Of a stretch of 64,000 nucleotides of DNA, positions 12,550 to 25,404 are shown in pieces. Origin of the DNA: Cinclus cinclus (lineage: Eukaryota; Chordata; Aves; Passeriformes; Cinclidae). The translations under genes and the position numbers were made by a program. Position 1 is the first letter of the stretch; each line of letters opens with the position of its first letter. The notes beneath the pieces are model-generated. The model did not search any database. It was not told where the DNA came from and was given only the letters and a program-made list of their open reading frames with translations. The DNA is taken from contig NC_085047.1 of NCBI RefSeq assembly GCF_963662255.1, positions 104,960,181 through 105,024,180 of the forward strand. The letters run 5' to 3'.

Positions 12550-13596
12550 TAACACTGCTGGGAATGCAATAATACCTCCTGTTTGACCAAATTGGTAAAA
12601 TTCTGGTTTGTAGATGAGGGAAAGGCAGTGGATGTTGCTGACCTTAATTTCAGTAAGGACTCCCACAAGATGCTCACAGAGAAGCTGATGAAGTATGAGT
12701 TGGATGAGCAGACAGTGATTATAAACTGGCTGAGTGGATGGGCCCAGAGGGTGATGATCAATAGCATGAAATTGGAGACCAGTAACCATCAGTGTAATCC
12801 AGGGGTCAAGACTGGGTCCAGTCCTGCTCAAGGTCTTTGTTAATGATGGGGAAGATTGTGCCCTCAGCAAGTTTGAAGATGACAGAAAGCTTGGGGGAGT
12901 GGCTGGTGGGTGCTGCCATCCAAAGAGGCCTTATCAGGATGGGGAAATGGGATGACAGGAACCCCATGAAGTTCAACAAGAAGAAATGCAGTCCTACACC
13001 TGGGGAAGAGCAATCCAAGGCACCAGTATATGCTGGGAGCTCCTCAGCTGGAAATAATTTTGATAGAAAGGAACTTGTGGTTTCCTGGTGAACACCAAAT
13101 TGAACATCAGCCCCCAGTGTGTCCTTGTTGTGAGGAGGGTGAGAGGGATCCTTGTCTGCTCTAGGCAGAGCACTGACAGCAGGTTGAGGGAGGTGATCCT
13201 CCTCTCTCAGCACTGGTGGGCCACACCTGCAGTGCTGTGTCCAGCTCGGGGCTCCGTGTGGGAGACGCAGGGACATATAGAGGGAGTCTGAGACAGATGG
13301 GACAGTTCAGCTTAGAGAACAAAGTCTTAGTGGGGAACCTCAATGTGTAGAAATACCTGAAGGGAGGGTACAGAGAATGGGGTCAGGTGCTATTCAGTGG
13401 GGCCCAGTGACAGGCTCAGAGGTGATGGGCAACGCTGAAACACAGTAGGCTCCCTCTGACCATCAGGAAGCATTTTTTATCTCCCTGGAGATATGCAAAA
13501 GCTGTCCATGCAGGTGTTTCTAGGTGGGTGGGCTTGAGCCATGTCACCTCCCAAGGTAACTCCCAACCTCAACCATTCTCTGGTTCTAAGATTCCT
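12550..13596 (+). mobile_element. CR1 LINE, ORF2 remnant plus 3' UTR
   Basis: The longest CR1 fragment in the window, plus orientation. Reverse-transcriptase remnants are readable in shifting frames. EGKAVDVADLNFSKDS lies near 12615-12665, and DEQTVIINWLSGWAQRVMI near 12700-12760. At 12872-12883 FEDD stands where the family has the FADD catalytic box. ORF2 C-terminal text continues to about 13285, then jumps to the GLFSLE-like part, so the block between is deleted. The 3' UTR runs to CCTCAACCATTCTCTGGTTC near 13570-13592. Frameshifts, stops and the altered catalytic box show a dead copy. Confidence 0.9.
12583..12843 (+). pseudogene. Decayed CR1 reverse-transcriptase segment
   Basis: An 86-codon open piece inside the CR1 fragment, covering part of the palm of the ORF2 reverse transcriptase. 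The region expected to hold the GVPQGSVLGP motif has become GVKTGSSPAQG and then stops, so the frame is lost before the catalytic aspartates. It is a fossil of selfish-element coding sequence, not a host gene. Confidence 0.8.
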
Positions 13597-13659
13597 TACT
13601 CAGTCTTTCTCTAAGATCATATACTCTATAAAATCCATATAAACCTGGATCTTTTCCAT

Positions 13660-14080
13660 GCTGTGTTTCCATGTTTCTTGCTCTGTTCTTGTTCTGAATG
13701 AATATAAAATTTTTAGGATAAGTTCTTTTTTAAATTTTTTCTTCTCAAAGTTATACTGCTTCTTCTTTGCACTTCCTTATTCCACACTGGTTTTCCTCCT
13801 TCCCTCCATTCTTCCTCCATCTGTGTGGATTAATTTTCCCTATCATGATATTTTTGGCTGCTCAAAGTGCCCACCCTGCCTTTCTTTTTCACTCCCGTCT
13901 TGCCTGAAAGCCCAAATTTCACATCTACCACCACAACTGTTTTCTTCTTTTTCTTCCTTCAACAGCAGAGATCATATCTCCAACCTGTCCCTTCCTCTAT
14001 CCCACTCCACTTTCCCCATCCTCGCTATTAAGCCTCCTTGACAATTTTTCCTTTGAGCAAACCTTTGCTCATCTCTCCTT
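13660..14080 (+). other. Pyrimidine-rich block
   Basis: About 420 bp of strongly C/T-biased plus strand with no simple unit. A strong polypyrimidine tract plus AG ends near 13966. The 127-codon frame across it is a hydrophobic Leu/Phe/Ser/Pro by-product of C/T bias, not a recognisable protein. Similar strand-biased blocks occur at 21290-21500, 40680-41170 and 54310-54540. Confidence 0.6.
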
Positions 14081-17000
14081 CTGCCCCTATGTGGAATATC
14101 TTCTAAACCAAATCACTCATCACAGCTTTGTCACTAATCAAGATTTCGGAAGAAATAATTAAAAAATGAATAAGCGCAAATAATTCCCAAAGTAGCATAA
14201 GCACTGAGTGTAGGAAAGGTTGTGCTATTATGATTATAATGAAAAATAAAACCTATCTCTGGTAGTGTCAGTATGTCTGGTAGCTTCAATTTCTCTCATA
14301 TCACACTGATATCTGCTTCTTTCTTTTATGTGTTGTGGAGTGCCTCTGGCTTCTGCTGTCCTCTTGGGAAAAGGAGGAGGGATTAACATGAGCAGGCTGG
14401 CTTGATATGAGCAGTCTGACTTTGCCAGCTGGAATTTAAATGCCCCCTTCACTTGTCCCCTAGGACATCTTTGTTGTGACTTCTGACTCAGCACAGAGGG
14501 GTTTATTATTATCACCTATTTTATCACATCTTTAACAACTAGAGCCCCCCTCTCACCTGTGGGTTATCTTTCCTGTTTGTCTTTTCTGAAAATGCAGTAG
14601 TAAAGTCCCAGAGTGGGGTGTAAACTGAAGCCTTTACTACCCCTGCATGTGATTGTTTTAAGAGAATTCCTTTGCGGGATTCTGTCCCCCACTGTTTGGG
14701 ACTTTTTGATATGATTCTCTTTCTCTCCCCCACACAACTCCAGTTGTGTCTTGCAGTTGATATTGATGGGCTAGTTTTCATGTTGTGTTTCTTTTCTTTT
14801 TAACCTGTGTTTGGTGCAGAACCTCAGGACCTGAGTGATCTGAGTCCTTGCTTTGGTCTAAGTTTATCAGGATAGGCTTTCGGGCAGCTACTACTCTACA
14901 AACATCAGATTAATTGCTCTTTTCATCAGCATTTAGGGAGGATGTGAATTTGGGGGCAGCCTTAAACAATTTCCAGCTCATCAGGAATCCTGGAAAGAGG
15001 GAATTAGGGAAAGAGAGTGCTCCATAATAAAGAAATATGGGGAACCTTCCTTTTGCCTCTGACAATCCTTCTACTCTTTCAAATGCTGAGTCAGTACTTA
15101 ATCAAGCACCAGTTCTGTGAAAACTCACAGGCATGAAGCACATGAATCAGCTTATAGTGTACACTGGCGAGGATGCCCTTGAATTTTGGTAGGGTCGGAG
15201 CCCAATTTAAGAGTAATCCTACTGACCACTGGATGTCACTGCGACACTGCAGGAATGAAAATTAAGGCAAGGATTTTAAAGTGTCCAAAGAATTTAAGAG
15301 CTCGAGTCCTTATGACCCTCATTTCAACTTTGGGAATTTCCCTAAGATTAGCTGTTAGCTACCTGGCACTGTTGAATAGTGAGCTTTAATTTTGAGAGTT
15401 AGACACTCTATCAAAAATGTGTGTGAATTAGTGTCAGTAAAAAGCATTTGTGCATCTAAGAAAGGGGATTCATTCCCAAAAGGGATTCTAGTTGTGCTGT
15501 TTTCTGTCATTGATACAGGGAAGATTTTGATGATAAATGAAATTAAATTACATTGTTCAAATTAAAAAAAAGGCAGGACGGATGGAGATTTCAAGAGTTT
15601 GGTGAATGTACTCCACTTTAGAGCTGGAGTCATATAATGTCATTTATATTATAATATAATATATTTATAATGCTAATTATAATGCTAATTTATAATGCTT
15701 ATAAAGGTTATTTCATAACATTTTTCATCAGAAAAAGAAACCTGATTTCTTTACTGATATTTCAGATCATGATTTCCAAACTTTCTATTCTTGTCCTTCC
15801 CCTTTTCAAAGAGGCAAAGAAAGCAAATAAAGAATTGTAAGGACATATACTGCCATATAAAACAGCCTTATATATGCATACAATAGTTATATTATGTGAT
15901 AGTAGCAAAAAAATTTGAATTCTAGTAAGTAAGGAAAAGAGCAATCTGGGACATTAGACTACTTAGCCAATGGCAGAAAATGGAAAACTAAAAAATGAAG
16001 ATACACATTGAACAGATTGCTTTAATTTGAGATGATTCTTTCACCTTTAGGTTATTAAAATGAAAGCTTACTTGAAGAGTTGTAGAAAAGGCTGCTGATA
16101 GTAACAGAGCACTTATTGTGGCAAGACCTTTGGGACTTAAATTATGAGTGTTATAATATTATATTTAAAATATGAAAATCAAATTTGGTCTTTATTTAAG
16201 ATTGCGGTGCAGGTGGTGTCAGGTTTGTGCACACCCAGCACACACAACCCTTGAATTCCTCTCGTGCTGCAGGAACATCCCAGCCAGCCTCTGCGTACGT
16301 CAGGGCTGGCTCGCGGCAGTGGCCAGCTTGAAACCAGAAAACCTTCACACTTGAGTATTTGACTGTTACATGTGCCCAAATTTTAGACAGATTTTGACAT
16401 TCCCTAAGGCAGCTCCTGCTGCATATGGTCCAATTTTTATCCTTAAAGTTGGAAATTCCTATATTTTCAATGAAGGTGATTTTTGCTTGTTTTATGTTGG
16501 CTCGGGCATTTGGTTTCTCTCTTGATTCTTCCACTGCAATATGGGTAGCAGAAATAATTTTCCAACCTTAGAAACAACAGCAGCTTTTTAAGGCTAAGTA
16601 ATGTTTTTCATACTCTCTCTTCATTACTTTTTATTCACTTTCAGACAGCTGTGAATACTGCCGTGATTTAATTATTATATGGCTGCCAAGATTCTGAAGT
16701 TTCTCTCTAATTTCTCCTTGGTAAAATTAGAGCAATTTATGCAAGTATAAATTGATGTACCTCCACTAAAGCTTTTGGCCTGTGGTTAGTATGTTGCTGT
16801 GTACTTTAAAATGTTTTAGGAGCTGCAGCCACAACAGAATCTCCTAGATTAGCTAGTCTAAAGGATAATTGCTTGACATGATGCTTATTAGCAGAATTTC
16901 ACAGATGGTCAAGCTTGAGTTTTATTAATTGCTCAAGTTAAGCCTGAGTTTGTTCATAATTAACGATAGATAGAGTAGTAAAAATTATTCTCAGCTCAGA

Positions 17001-19327
17001 AGTTGAATAAACATGACCCTCTAGAAGAGAAGCCAAAACTGAGATGATGAATATTTATTGCTGGATTACTGGACATAAATTCAATACTAAATGGGTAAAT
17101 TGTTTAAAGAAAACTAGACCCTTGTGTGTCACATGCCACAAACAGCCTGAGCTGGAAAGTAGATTAAGCTTTAAAGTTAGGCTTCAGTAAAAGAGAACCT
17201 ACAGATATGGCTGGGAATGGGGTTGGAAATGGACATCCAAAGAAAGGTCAGGGGAGCTGAGAGATTTGTGCTCAGAGAACATTTGTGTTGTGGGTCAGAG
17301 GTGGGGTCTTAGTCCAGACCTAAGATGTGAAGTAGGATTCAGGTTTGGATTTGGACTGAATGATAGGGAGAGCCTGGAGGTGTGGTTAGAGTGGTGCTTA
17401 AAGTGGCAAAAAAAAATATGGTTCATCTGAGTGAAAGAGATTAATGGAAGATAAAGAGGTCTCAGGACCTTTTATTGAAATGCAGAGATGGGCAGTATTT
17501 GAACAAAACAACAGGGATATTGGACAGAAACAATTCTAGAAAAAGTTCTATTAAGTGTTGGTGCTGTTAAAACAAATAACCAAATTATATTGTGTTTTCA
17601 CTGGTTTTATACTGTGGAAATGATAGAGGACTTGCCTCATAAAAATAATAAGGAAAATTGTTACAGTGAGTTTGTAGAAAAGAAAAATATATACACTTTC
17701 TTTTATGAGATGGTAGAAGTAGTAAATCTGATGTAGGCAATACTTTTCCATCATATATATTTGGTCTGCTTTATATTTGTTCTAACTTCCTGTATTCTGA
17801 TCAGCTTTTAAGGGGCTGCCAGTTCAACAAAAAAATATAAATTTTGTTACTATAAATTATGCTGCACCTGAAAGCATAAATTTCTCATGCAGAAGTTTTT
17901 CGGATTGAATGCTATATATATAAAGAAAGGCTGGGAGGGAAGGAGTGAAAGGGTTTTTGAAAAGCTTTTAGAACCATTACCTCAGCACAGTGTTTCCTTC
18001 TTTTGTGGAGGAGAATAAAACCATTTTGCCAGAAGAGATTTCCCTTTAAATCAGCACCTGAAAATTTTCAAGCTGACATTTCTCAGCCTTTAAAAAACAC
18101 TGTTTAGAGACAGTTACAATTATCTCCCAAACAAGCACTGCAGTTCTCATCTATCCCAATAAGCCAGGGTGTGAAAATGGGCAATGGAATTCTTTAAAAG
18201 CCTTGGAAGATTTATAGTAACACAGTCAAATAGCAGCATTTCCTTTGCAGGTTTGGTAGGTGCAATATAGACACAATCATCTTTTGCATGTGCAAGGGCT
18301 TTTCTTAAGCTTTTTGTCTTTTTCCAGTCTTGGCTGATGCCAAGATAGAGTAGCAGCTATGACATGTTTTGATGGCTTGTTTGGCAGCTTCCTTACAGAC
18401 CAATAGGGCAGCTTAGCTTAAGAATCCTTGGAGAGATATGGAGGCAATGAGTCCTTGGGTGGTCCTTGGGGCTGTAGTCTGGCACTGAGTAGAACAGGAG
18501 CTGTTTCATTATACTGTGCACTACAGGGACTTAGGTACCTGTTTCCCTGTGTAAGGAATGAGTGAATGAACTAATTAATCATTAATTTCATGCCTCTCAA
18601 GCGTGAAGTTGTCTGACACTCATAAAGCCAAGGAATTGACTTTGCTCTCCTCTACACCTTGTTTAACCTAATGAAACAGCAATGCTTTCTTTCCTTTTAA
18701 TATAGGAGAGAGCTCAGAATGGGCATTAATAACTTTCATATCACCTTAAAGGGAAAGCAACCTTCCCCAGAATTTATTCAGAAGACATTACAGAGAAACA
18801 AGAAAGTTCTGTGTTCTGCTTCAGATCCTGAAGCATGTTGATCCCCAAAACTGCTATAATGATGTGATTTAAATACTTATTTGCTCAAGTAAGGTGTCCA
18901 TTCTGTCAGCCAAAGGAAATTGGATGTTTGGTTGCCACAATCAATTTGGAAACACCATTCTTGTTTGGAATATATAAAAGAGTGGTGACTGGTTACTCAG
19001 AACTGTATTTTGACATATGTTATGGAAGTCTGCAGGTGGCCTTAACCAAGATTTTCTGCTTGCTGTTTTTGGGTTTTGGTCACATGTGACTATTTCTGAG
19101 GTTCTGCCCAGCATGCAAGTGTTAGTTCCACAGCTGTTGGCTGTTACAGGTGAGTGAGGGTTGGTGGTGACAAACCATGTGGGGTATAGGCTTGTCTCAC
19201 CTGGTCATGGGCTCCTGTCTGCTGCTCTGCTCTGTTGGATGTGTGGCCTGAGCATGTTTCAGCCAGGAAGAATTCATAAGCACCAGACTCATGCAAAGGA
19301 GGAACAGGGGCCAATACTGGGTTTATC
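14081..19327. other. Unique non-coding stretch
   Basis: No gene recognised. It holds AT-rich simple sequence with a repeated TATAATGCTAAT motif at 15640-15710. TATA-like boxes lie at 17913-17922 and 18971-18980. A CNE-like block lies at 18000-18310. On the minus strand, a 29-bp segment (14557-14585) lies between an AG acceptor and a strong GTGAGA donor. None of these chains into a gene. Confidence 0.55.
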
Positions 19328-19802
19328 ACAGATTCATAGAATGGATTGGGAGGGATTGGAAGGGATCTTGAAGTTCATCTATTCCAACATCCCCACTATG
19401 GGCAGGAATGTCACTCACTAGATCACATTGCTCAGGGCCCCATCCAGCCTGAACACTTTCAGGGATGAGGCATCACCAACTTCTCTGGGCAACCTGTGCC
19501 AGTGTCTCACCATCCTCTGAGTAAGGAATTTCTTCTTAATATCTAAACTAAACCTGTCCATTTTCAGTTTAAAACCAGTGCCCATTGTTCTGCCACTATC
19601 TGACCATACAAAAAAGAAAAAAATATTCCTCTCCCTCCGTTTTACAAGCAACCTTTAGGTACTGGAAAGTTGCAAGTCTCCCTGAAGCCTTCTCTTTTCC
19701 ATGCTGAACAACCCCAGCTCTCAGCCTGTCTTTGGATGTAGAGGCTTTCCTTTCCTCTGATGATCTTCATTGCCTTTCTCTGGACCCATTCCAGCAGGTT
19801 TG
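19328..19802 (-). mobile_element. CR1 LINE 3' fragment
   Basis: A minus-orientation CR1. Its 3' end is at 19328-19344 (ACAGATTCATAGAATGG). It continues through the standard untranslated text (GGGCCCCATCCAGCCTGAAC, CTTCTCTGGGCAACCTGTGCC) into the end of ORF2, where the minus strand reads LLEWVQRKAMKIIRG around 19750-19800. It is 5'-truncated just before the next ORF2 block. An A/T-rich micro-insertion lies near 19607-19625. It is dead, and of a different CR1 subtype from the fragment at 4926. Confidence 0.93.
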
Positions 19803-22800
19803 TGTGATGTGTAGCTAGATTAAAGCTTTCAAAAGCAAAGAACAAAAAACTCTTGTCTCAGATTTTCTCACTGCTTCAGTGGAAGAGAGTATGATGATGT
19901 ACTTTAGAGCACGGTTGTGTCAATCCTTGGTGAAGCCTGGACCCTTGGCTGGTACTACCTTGTTCCAGGCACCTTTCCAGTATCTCTCCTGCAGATGGGA
20001 AGGATGTTCATGAAAGGGGTGCAGAGAATGCAAGGGCTCCCTTTGTGCTCTGGCCATTCTCTGGTCTGATTGCAGTCCTTGAGATTTATGGAGATTTAGG
20101 CAGGCTTCATGTCCTTGTGCTCTCAGTGTCTTAGATGGAAATGAGATTTCATACTCACAACTTCCTATGGCTTCATTTCCTCATCAAATATTTGTTGTTT
20201 ATTTGTTTAGTCCCTTCCCTTGAAAATTTGCTTGTGTTTTATGTATTTATTCTTCCTGGCAGGTGCTTAAGAGACTGGTTGAGTAAATGACAAGACATAA
20301 CTGAGCTTTTTTCTGACTGTCACAATCCTCAGGACATACAAGGTCAGGCCTTCACTGTAGAAGAAGCCGACTTAACAAGGACCTAATTTACTTCAAGGAA
20401 AGAGATTACTGATCACAGTAGATTTCTACATCAGATGAATGTGTAATTAAGAATGAATAATTTATTAGAAGTATTCAGCCTTACTATCTCAGTAAGGACT
20501 CACAGTAAGTCCGTGAGTATTTCAGAATGTTCTGTTTGTCATTACATAGCTTCTGCTGTCTCCTTGTCTTATATTTAATTTTCTTACCTGTTTCCTGAAC
20601 TAAAATTTGGCCATATTACTCCAAGAATGGACAGGTGTGTTGTCCTGCCTTAGGACAAACTCTTCTTTTGCATGTATAGACTAAAAATAAAATTTATAAA
20701 GCTTTTTGAAATATAATTTAAAATATTTTTTCCATTGTCGCTTAGCATTAGCCCATGAAAAGGGAAAGCAAATACCCAAAATGAACCCTTTAAAAAGAGT
20801 GACAGATAATAAACAGAGCACTTGTATTATGCTTTCTGGCCAGGATTTCTGAAAAGTTGTGTTTTATGTGCGTGTGGTTTTCTTTTTTTATATATTTTTA
20901 AATGAGACATCTAAAAATTGGTGTAGGAATATCCAATCAGGTCCAATGTCAAACCTTCTGCTGTGATTTAACATGCAGACAGTTAAATCCCACACAACTG
21001 CTTGCTCATTGTCTCCCCAGCAAAATGGGGGAAAAAAATCCTGAAGTGAGATAAAGGAAGTTTAATAGCACAGAAATGGATATAAAAAGACTTCTATTTT
21101 TCCTCTCTCTACTGATAAAGTAAAGCAAGCACTTTGGTCAGTGGTGAGGTGTGTTTTTGGGGAGAAGAGATGAAATACTAGAAGACAAATTACTACTAGA
21201 CAATTTTTCTCAATTTTATGTGTCTTTTACCTGGAAAATGTAGGACACTTTAGAATATGGAAGAAACTAGCATTTTTTTTCCTTTGTGAGCTTCTTCTTC
21301 TTTCTATTATATATTTCCCCATGATGTAATTTTTCTTGCAAACTTTCTATCAAGGATTTGTCCGCCCTACTCTACTCACATAATTCTTCTCAGTGCATGA
21401 GCACCATTCCTCTACTTCCTAAAGAAACAACAGCAGTAACTTCCTTCAGCAGTAATCTCCATTTTCACCATTACTTTCTGCTTGCAGAATCTGTCCTTAT
21501 CCAGATCCCAAACCCCTCGAGCTCGAGCTCAGGCCAGCCCAGACACTTGCTACCCAGAGGCATCCTTGTCCTGCATGCCTCAGATGTGGCTGTGCTTTGA
21601 TCCCACTGTGTGGCAGGTCCTTGTCACCACTCCCACTTGATACCACCAGTTATGCAGTTTTTCATAATCTGCATGTGCACAGCACATGTAAAATCCCCTG
21701 TTGATGTGGATTCTAGCTTTAAATCTTAGGATTACAATCAAAAGCTCTGAAAATTTCTCTTCTTTCCTCTTACCCATTGTCACTGGGTTCAGGAAAACAT
21801 GCCTGCTGTATTCTGCCATATCCTCGGGGATGCCAAGCCCTCTTTTTTGTGATTGCTCCCTTTTGTTGACAGCTGATCTGCTACCAGGACTCTGGAGAAA
21901 TGGGGGTTGAAAACACTGTGTGTGTGTGTCAGTACCACCATAATGTGCCTCATGGGAATAATCCAGCCAAGGCTGCATTCCTGGTACGGTGTCTCTTTCC
22001 TTTGCCACCTGTAGTCTACTAATTTGCTACAAGGCAGGGTTCCCTGTCACCACATCTGTGGTGAGGGCCTCTGGGTCTGTAGAGAGGATTGAAATGAAGG
22101 CATCATGTGGTGATACTGCATGCTGATGTGCCTCAGCCATAGCATGTAACAAATTGACCTAATTGGAAAGTTGCAAACTTTTTTTTTTTTTTTTCCAGCA
22201 CAACCTCCTAACTTTCCATGCGAGGGAAAGGGTTTCCATTCCCTAACCAGCAGTAGGGAAGCAACTCCTTTGACTTTTCCATTTTAAGTATGTAGCTTCT
22301 GGGGCAAAAATCTGGCTGTGAATAAGTACTTGATGGGAATATCACAAAGAGAGCTTTCTAATTCTGTCCTCTGCCTGCTGAAGCCTGACACACCAGGAGA
22401 GACTTGCTGGTGCTGTGTGCTGAGAGTGGAGCCACATTTCTGTGATTCTCCAGGCTTCTTTCCACCATGTTTGTTTTTTCTTTTTTGTTATTTATTTTAT
22501 TAGGAATAGATGTTTGAGTATTCATGTTACTTATGGTACAACATGTTCATAGCAAATTGAGGAAAACTGTTGGGAGGGGTGTAACAATGATTTAATGACT
22601 AATATCTGATTTTAAACCTGTTTTTTAAACCAAAACTTTAATATAATGCGTGTAAAAGAGTGTACAAGTGAGAAATGGATGACACACAGCACAGTTTAAA
22701 TGCTGTCACATTTTACAGCTAAGTGACCATTTTTTCTCCTACAAAAGCTGATAAAATACAAGTTCCATTTAGGCATAGGATTTATAGTTACTTTAACATA

Positions 22801-23406
22801 CGCCGTGAAAAAATGTGTATCTACAGGGGATAGTAGTTCATGGAGAAAACAAGTTGGTGCTGAGAAGTTCAATTACTCTCCTGAAATATCAATAATGTAG
22901 CTGGAAGAAAGAAGAAACAACAGGCCATGTCCTATATTGGATGTATTCTCAGAACGTCTATAAAGGCTTGCTGCCAGCAGCAAGAAAGTAATAACTATAA
23001 ATGTAGCTCAGTGGGAAGACTTGGTGGTAGAGCCCCTCTGCTTGAAATTTTACCCAAGCCCTGTCAACACAGAGAAATTTCATGGTTTTGCATTTTTATT
23101 TATATTATAATTTCTATTATTCTTGGCAGATGCATGTGTTAGCAGGTGAACTCAAGGTCTCCCTCCTGGCAAGGCTCTCTATCTTTTCAAGTCACTCAGG
23201 GTAAGCCTGCAGTTTCTTGACTCTGAGATCTGCTGAAATACATTTTAAACATACTGTTCTTGGTGATCACTGTAGCACTTTCCTAAAGTCCCACTCTGTT
23301 CTCCTACAGAAAGCTTACACAGCAGAGTGAGGAATATAATTTTATTCCTTACAGAGTTACCAAAATCTTCCTGCAATTCCTTTTATTTGACAGCTATGGT
23401 TGAATT
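19803..23406. other. Unique non-coding stretch
   Basis: No gene or transposon recognised. It holds a pyrimidine-rich block at 21290-21500, the short palindromic run TCGAGCTCGAGCTC near 21518, TGTGTG at 21919-21930, and a 16-base T-run at 22179-22194. A fragment near 23000-23035 resembles a tRNA A-box but lacks a B-box (see the rejected list). Confidence 0.55.
23130..23200 (+). other. Splice-flanked exon candidate, 71 bp
   Basis: The segment follows a long AT/pyrimidine tract ending TTCTTGGCAG and is followed by GTAAGC. One frame is open throughout, with an ATG as its first codon. Its length is not a multiple of three. No domain or family is recognised. Such arrangements arise by chance in AT-rich DNA, so this is only a lead. 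Confidence 0.13.
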
Positions 23407-23471
23407 TAATAATAACAATAACAACAGCAACAATGATGACGATGATGATGAAGATGATAATGATGATGATT
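23407..23471 (+). repeat. AAT/AAC then GAT triplet repeat
   Basis: A compound imperfect triplet microsatellite: AAT/AAC units to about 23432, then GAT with occasional GAC and GAA to 23471. The poly-Ile/Val and poly-Met/Asp frames over it are artefacts. Confidence 0.9.
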
Positions 23472-25404
23472 AAACAACCCCAACATGTTCTAGGCTGCCT
23501 GAGGCAAAATGTTATGTGTTTTTTTCCTCTTCTTGAAGTACTGGCACCTGTACCTGCTCTCAGCAGCACAAAATCTTACGTATATGAAGAAAATAGAGAA
23601 CATTATGTGATAGCACTGTCACATGTGGGAGCTGACAGAACTTTGCCATTGCACAGGACAGCCCTTCATTAAAACAGCTCCTGAGGAATCTTCTGAACCT
23701 ACTTCTGATGGAGATTGCTGACCTGAGGTGCTGAAACAAATAGGCTAAAAACAGATTCAGGTGAATGAATGGATGTTTTTCTTTTCTAAGGAGCTTGAAA
23801 TGAACAATAGAGTCCCCCCGCCCTTCTTTTTCTTTAATTTTTATAACCATTCTCAGCTGAAGGTTTTAAAAATGTTTTTACAGTTATTTTACATATTTCA
23901 AAATAACATTTATTAGCCTAATACCTCTAATTATACATGATGGATGAGTCACATGTAGAGCGTTCTCCCACATTTCTTCATTTGAATTCATATACATACT
24001 TACCTAATTTGGCAGCAGTGTCATGGCTACATGTTAAGTGAAATGATCCTGCTAAGATTAACTCTTAGAGACAGACCTATAGTGCAACAAGGACTTTAAG
24101 TTTTTGATCCTTCTAGGTTTTCACTTTTTTTTGTTGCAGGGATCATTACTTAAGCTCAGAAGACAAACATTTGAAGGTGGATTGGTGTGAATCTGTCTTT
24201 TGGCTCAGACAGTGGAATTTGGTACTCCTATTGAATAAATTTATTCAGTAAGAACAGTTCAGTTACTTTGGCGATGTGCACTTTTGGGAGAGACGAAAGA
24301 GCTTTAGAGTGGGCTTATGTTAGTACTTCATTTTGGAGAAGCAGAGTGTTTCTGAAGCAAATGTCCCAACTTCTGCCTTGCTGTGCTGCAGTTTGTCCCT
24401 GGGAGAAATTCCAGGACATGGATTCCTGATTTCCGCTAGCATAGGAATGGCCTCTGCTTGCTCAGGTTTGCTCAGCCCATACAACTATGATGCTTGTCCA
24501 GATGAACCCTCCTACAAACACCTGCAGAGTGGCTCTCAGGCCCCCAGTACTACCTGCTTGCTACCCTCACACTGCAAGGTGAAGCTGACAGAACTTCAGT
24601 GGTGTCCAGCCAGTGTGACCCTTCATTTGGGTGATGGGACACATGGCAAATATGCTAGAGCACTTGCCCTGGCATTTAATTACAGTTAATAAATCATGGT
24701 GATGCCTGTTACTATAGTTCACGGTTGTTGTCAAACATCTACAAAGTTGAGATGCTCCCTGTTCACAGTTTGGTTTTTTGTGTGATGGTGGATATGTTAA
24801 TACACCCAAATAATCCCTGAGGGAAAAATATAAATCTAATTTTCAGTCTGGAAAGTAGTGTATTGAAAGTCATTAATTCAAAGGTAGGTGTTGAGGGTAG
24901 ACAGTAGGTTTAGGTCCTGTGGCACCTGTGGGAAGGTGCTGGAGGCCCTGCATTTTGGTCTTCTGCACCTTGACTATGTATTTCTGGCTCCCTAGAGGCT
25001 TTAAGTAAGTGGCATTCTTTCTGGCAAAGGAGAAGGTGCAGCTGCTTCAGCTGTATTATTTTATTATGAATCCTCATTACATTTTTGTGTCATAATAAAT
25101 ACACACACACACAAACACACAAAGCCATCTTTGACTGTATTAGAGTAGGAACTAGAAAAAGATCTATTAAAGTTCTAATAATTTCCCAAAACCAGGAAGG
25201 GAACAACAACAGTTTCCAGCAATGTCTCATGTTATCTTTAAAGACTAAGGACTTTTTGGAGTTCCTTACATTTTCTATGAATAAGAGGAATATATATTCA
25301 GTAACCAGTAACCTTATTTTTTTTTTTTAATCTCTGGGAATTCCTGGTTTCCTGGTTAGGTATTTGAAACATCTTACCTGAGGTGTTTACTAAAAAAATG
25401 TAAG
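23472..25404. other. Unique non-coding stretch
   Basis: No recognisable gene. It contains an AC dinucleotide run at 25100-25123 and a T-run at 25316-25328. A 118-codon plus-strand frame at 24333-24689 shows no domain, no strong splice context and no similarity that I recognise. Confidence 0.55.

Noticed and set aside
12806..13276. 156-codon minus-strand frame
   Set aside because: It is the antisense shadow of the CR1 fragment, which reads in the plus direction.
13658..14041. 127-codon hydrophobic frame, possible membrane protein
   Set aside because: Its hydrophobicity follows directly from the C/T-biased strand, and there is no family likeness.
23000..23050. tRNA- or SINE-like A-box (TAGCTCAGTGGGAAG)
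   Set aside because: No matching B-box (GGTTCGAANCC) follows at the right distance, and no cloverleaf can be folded.
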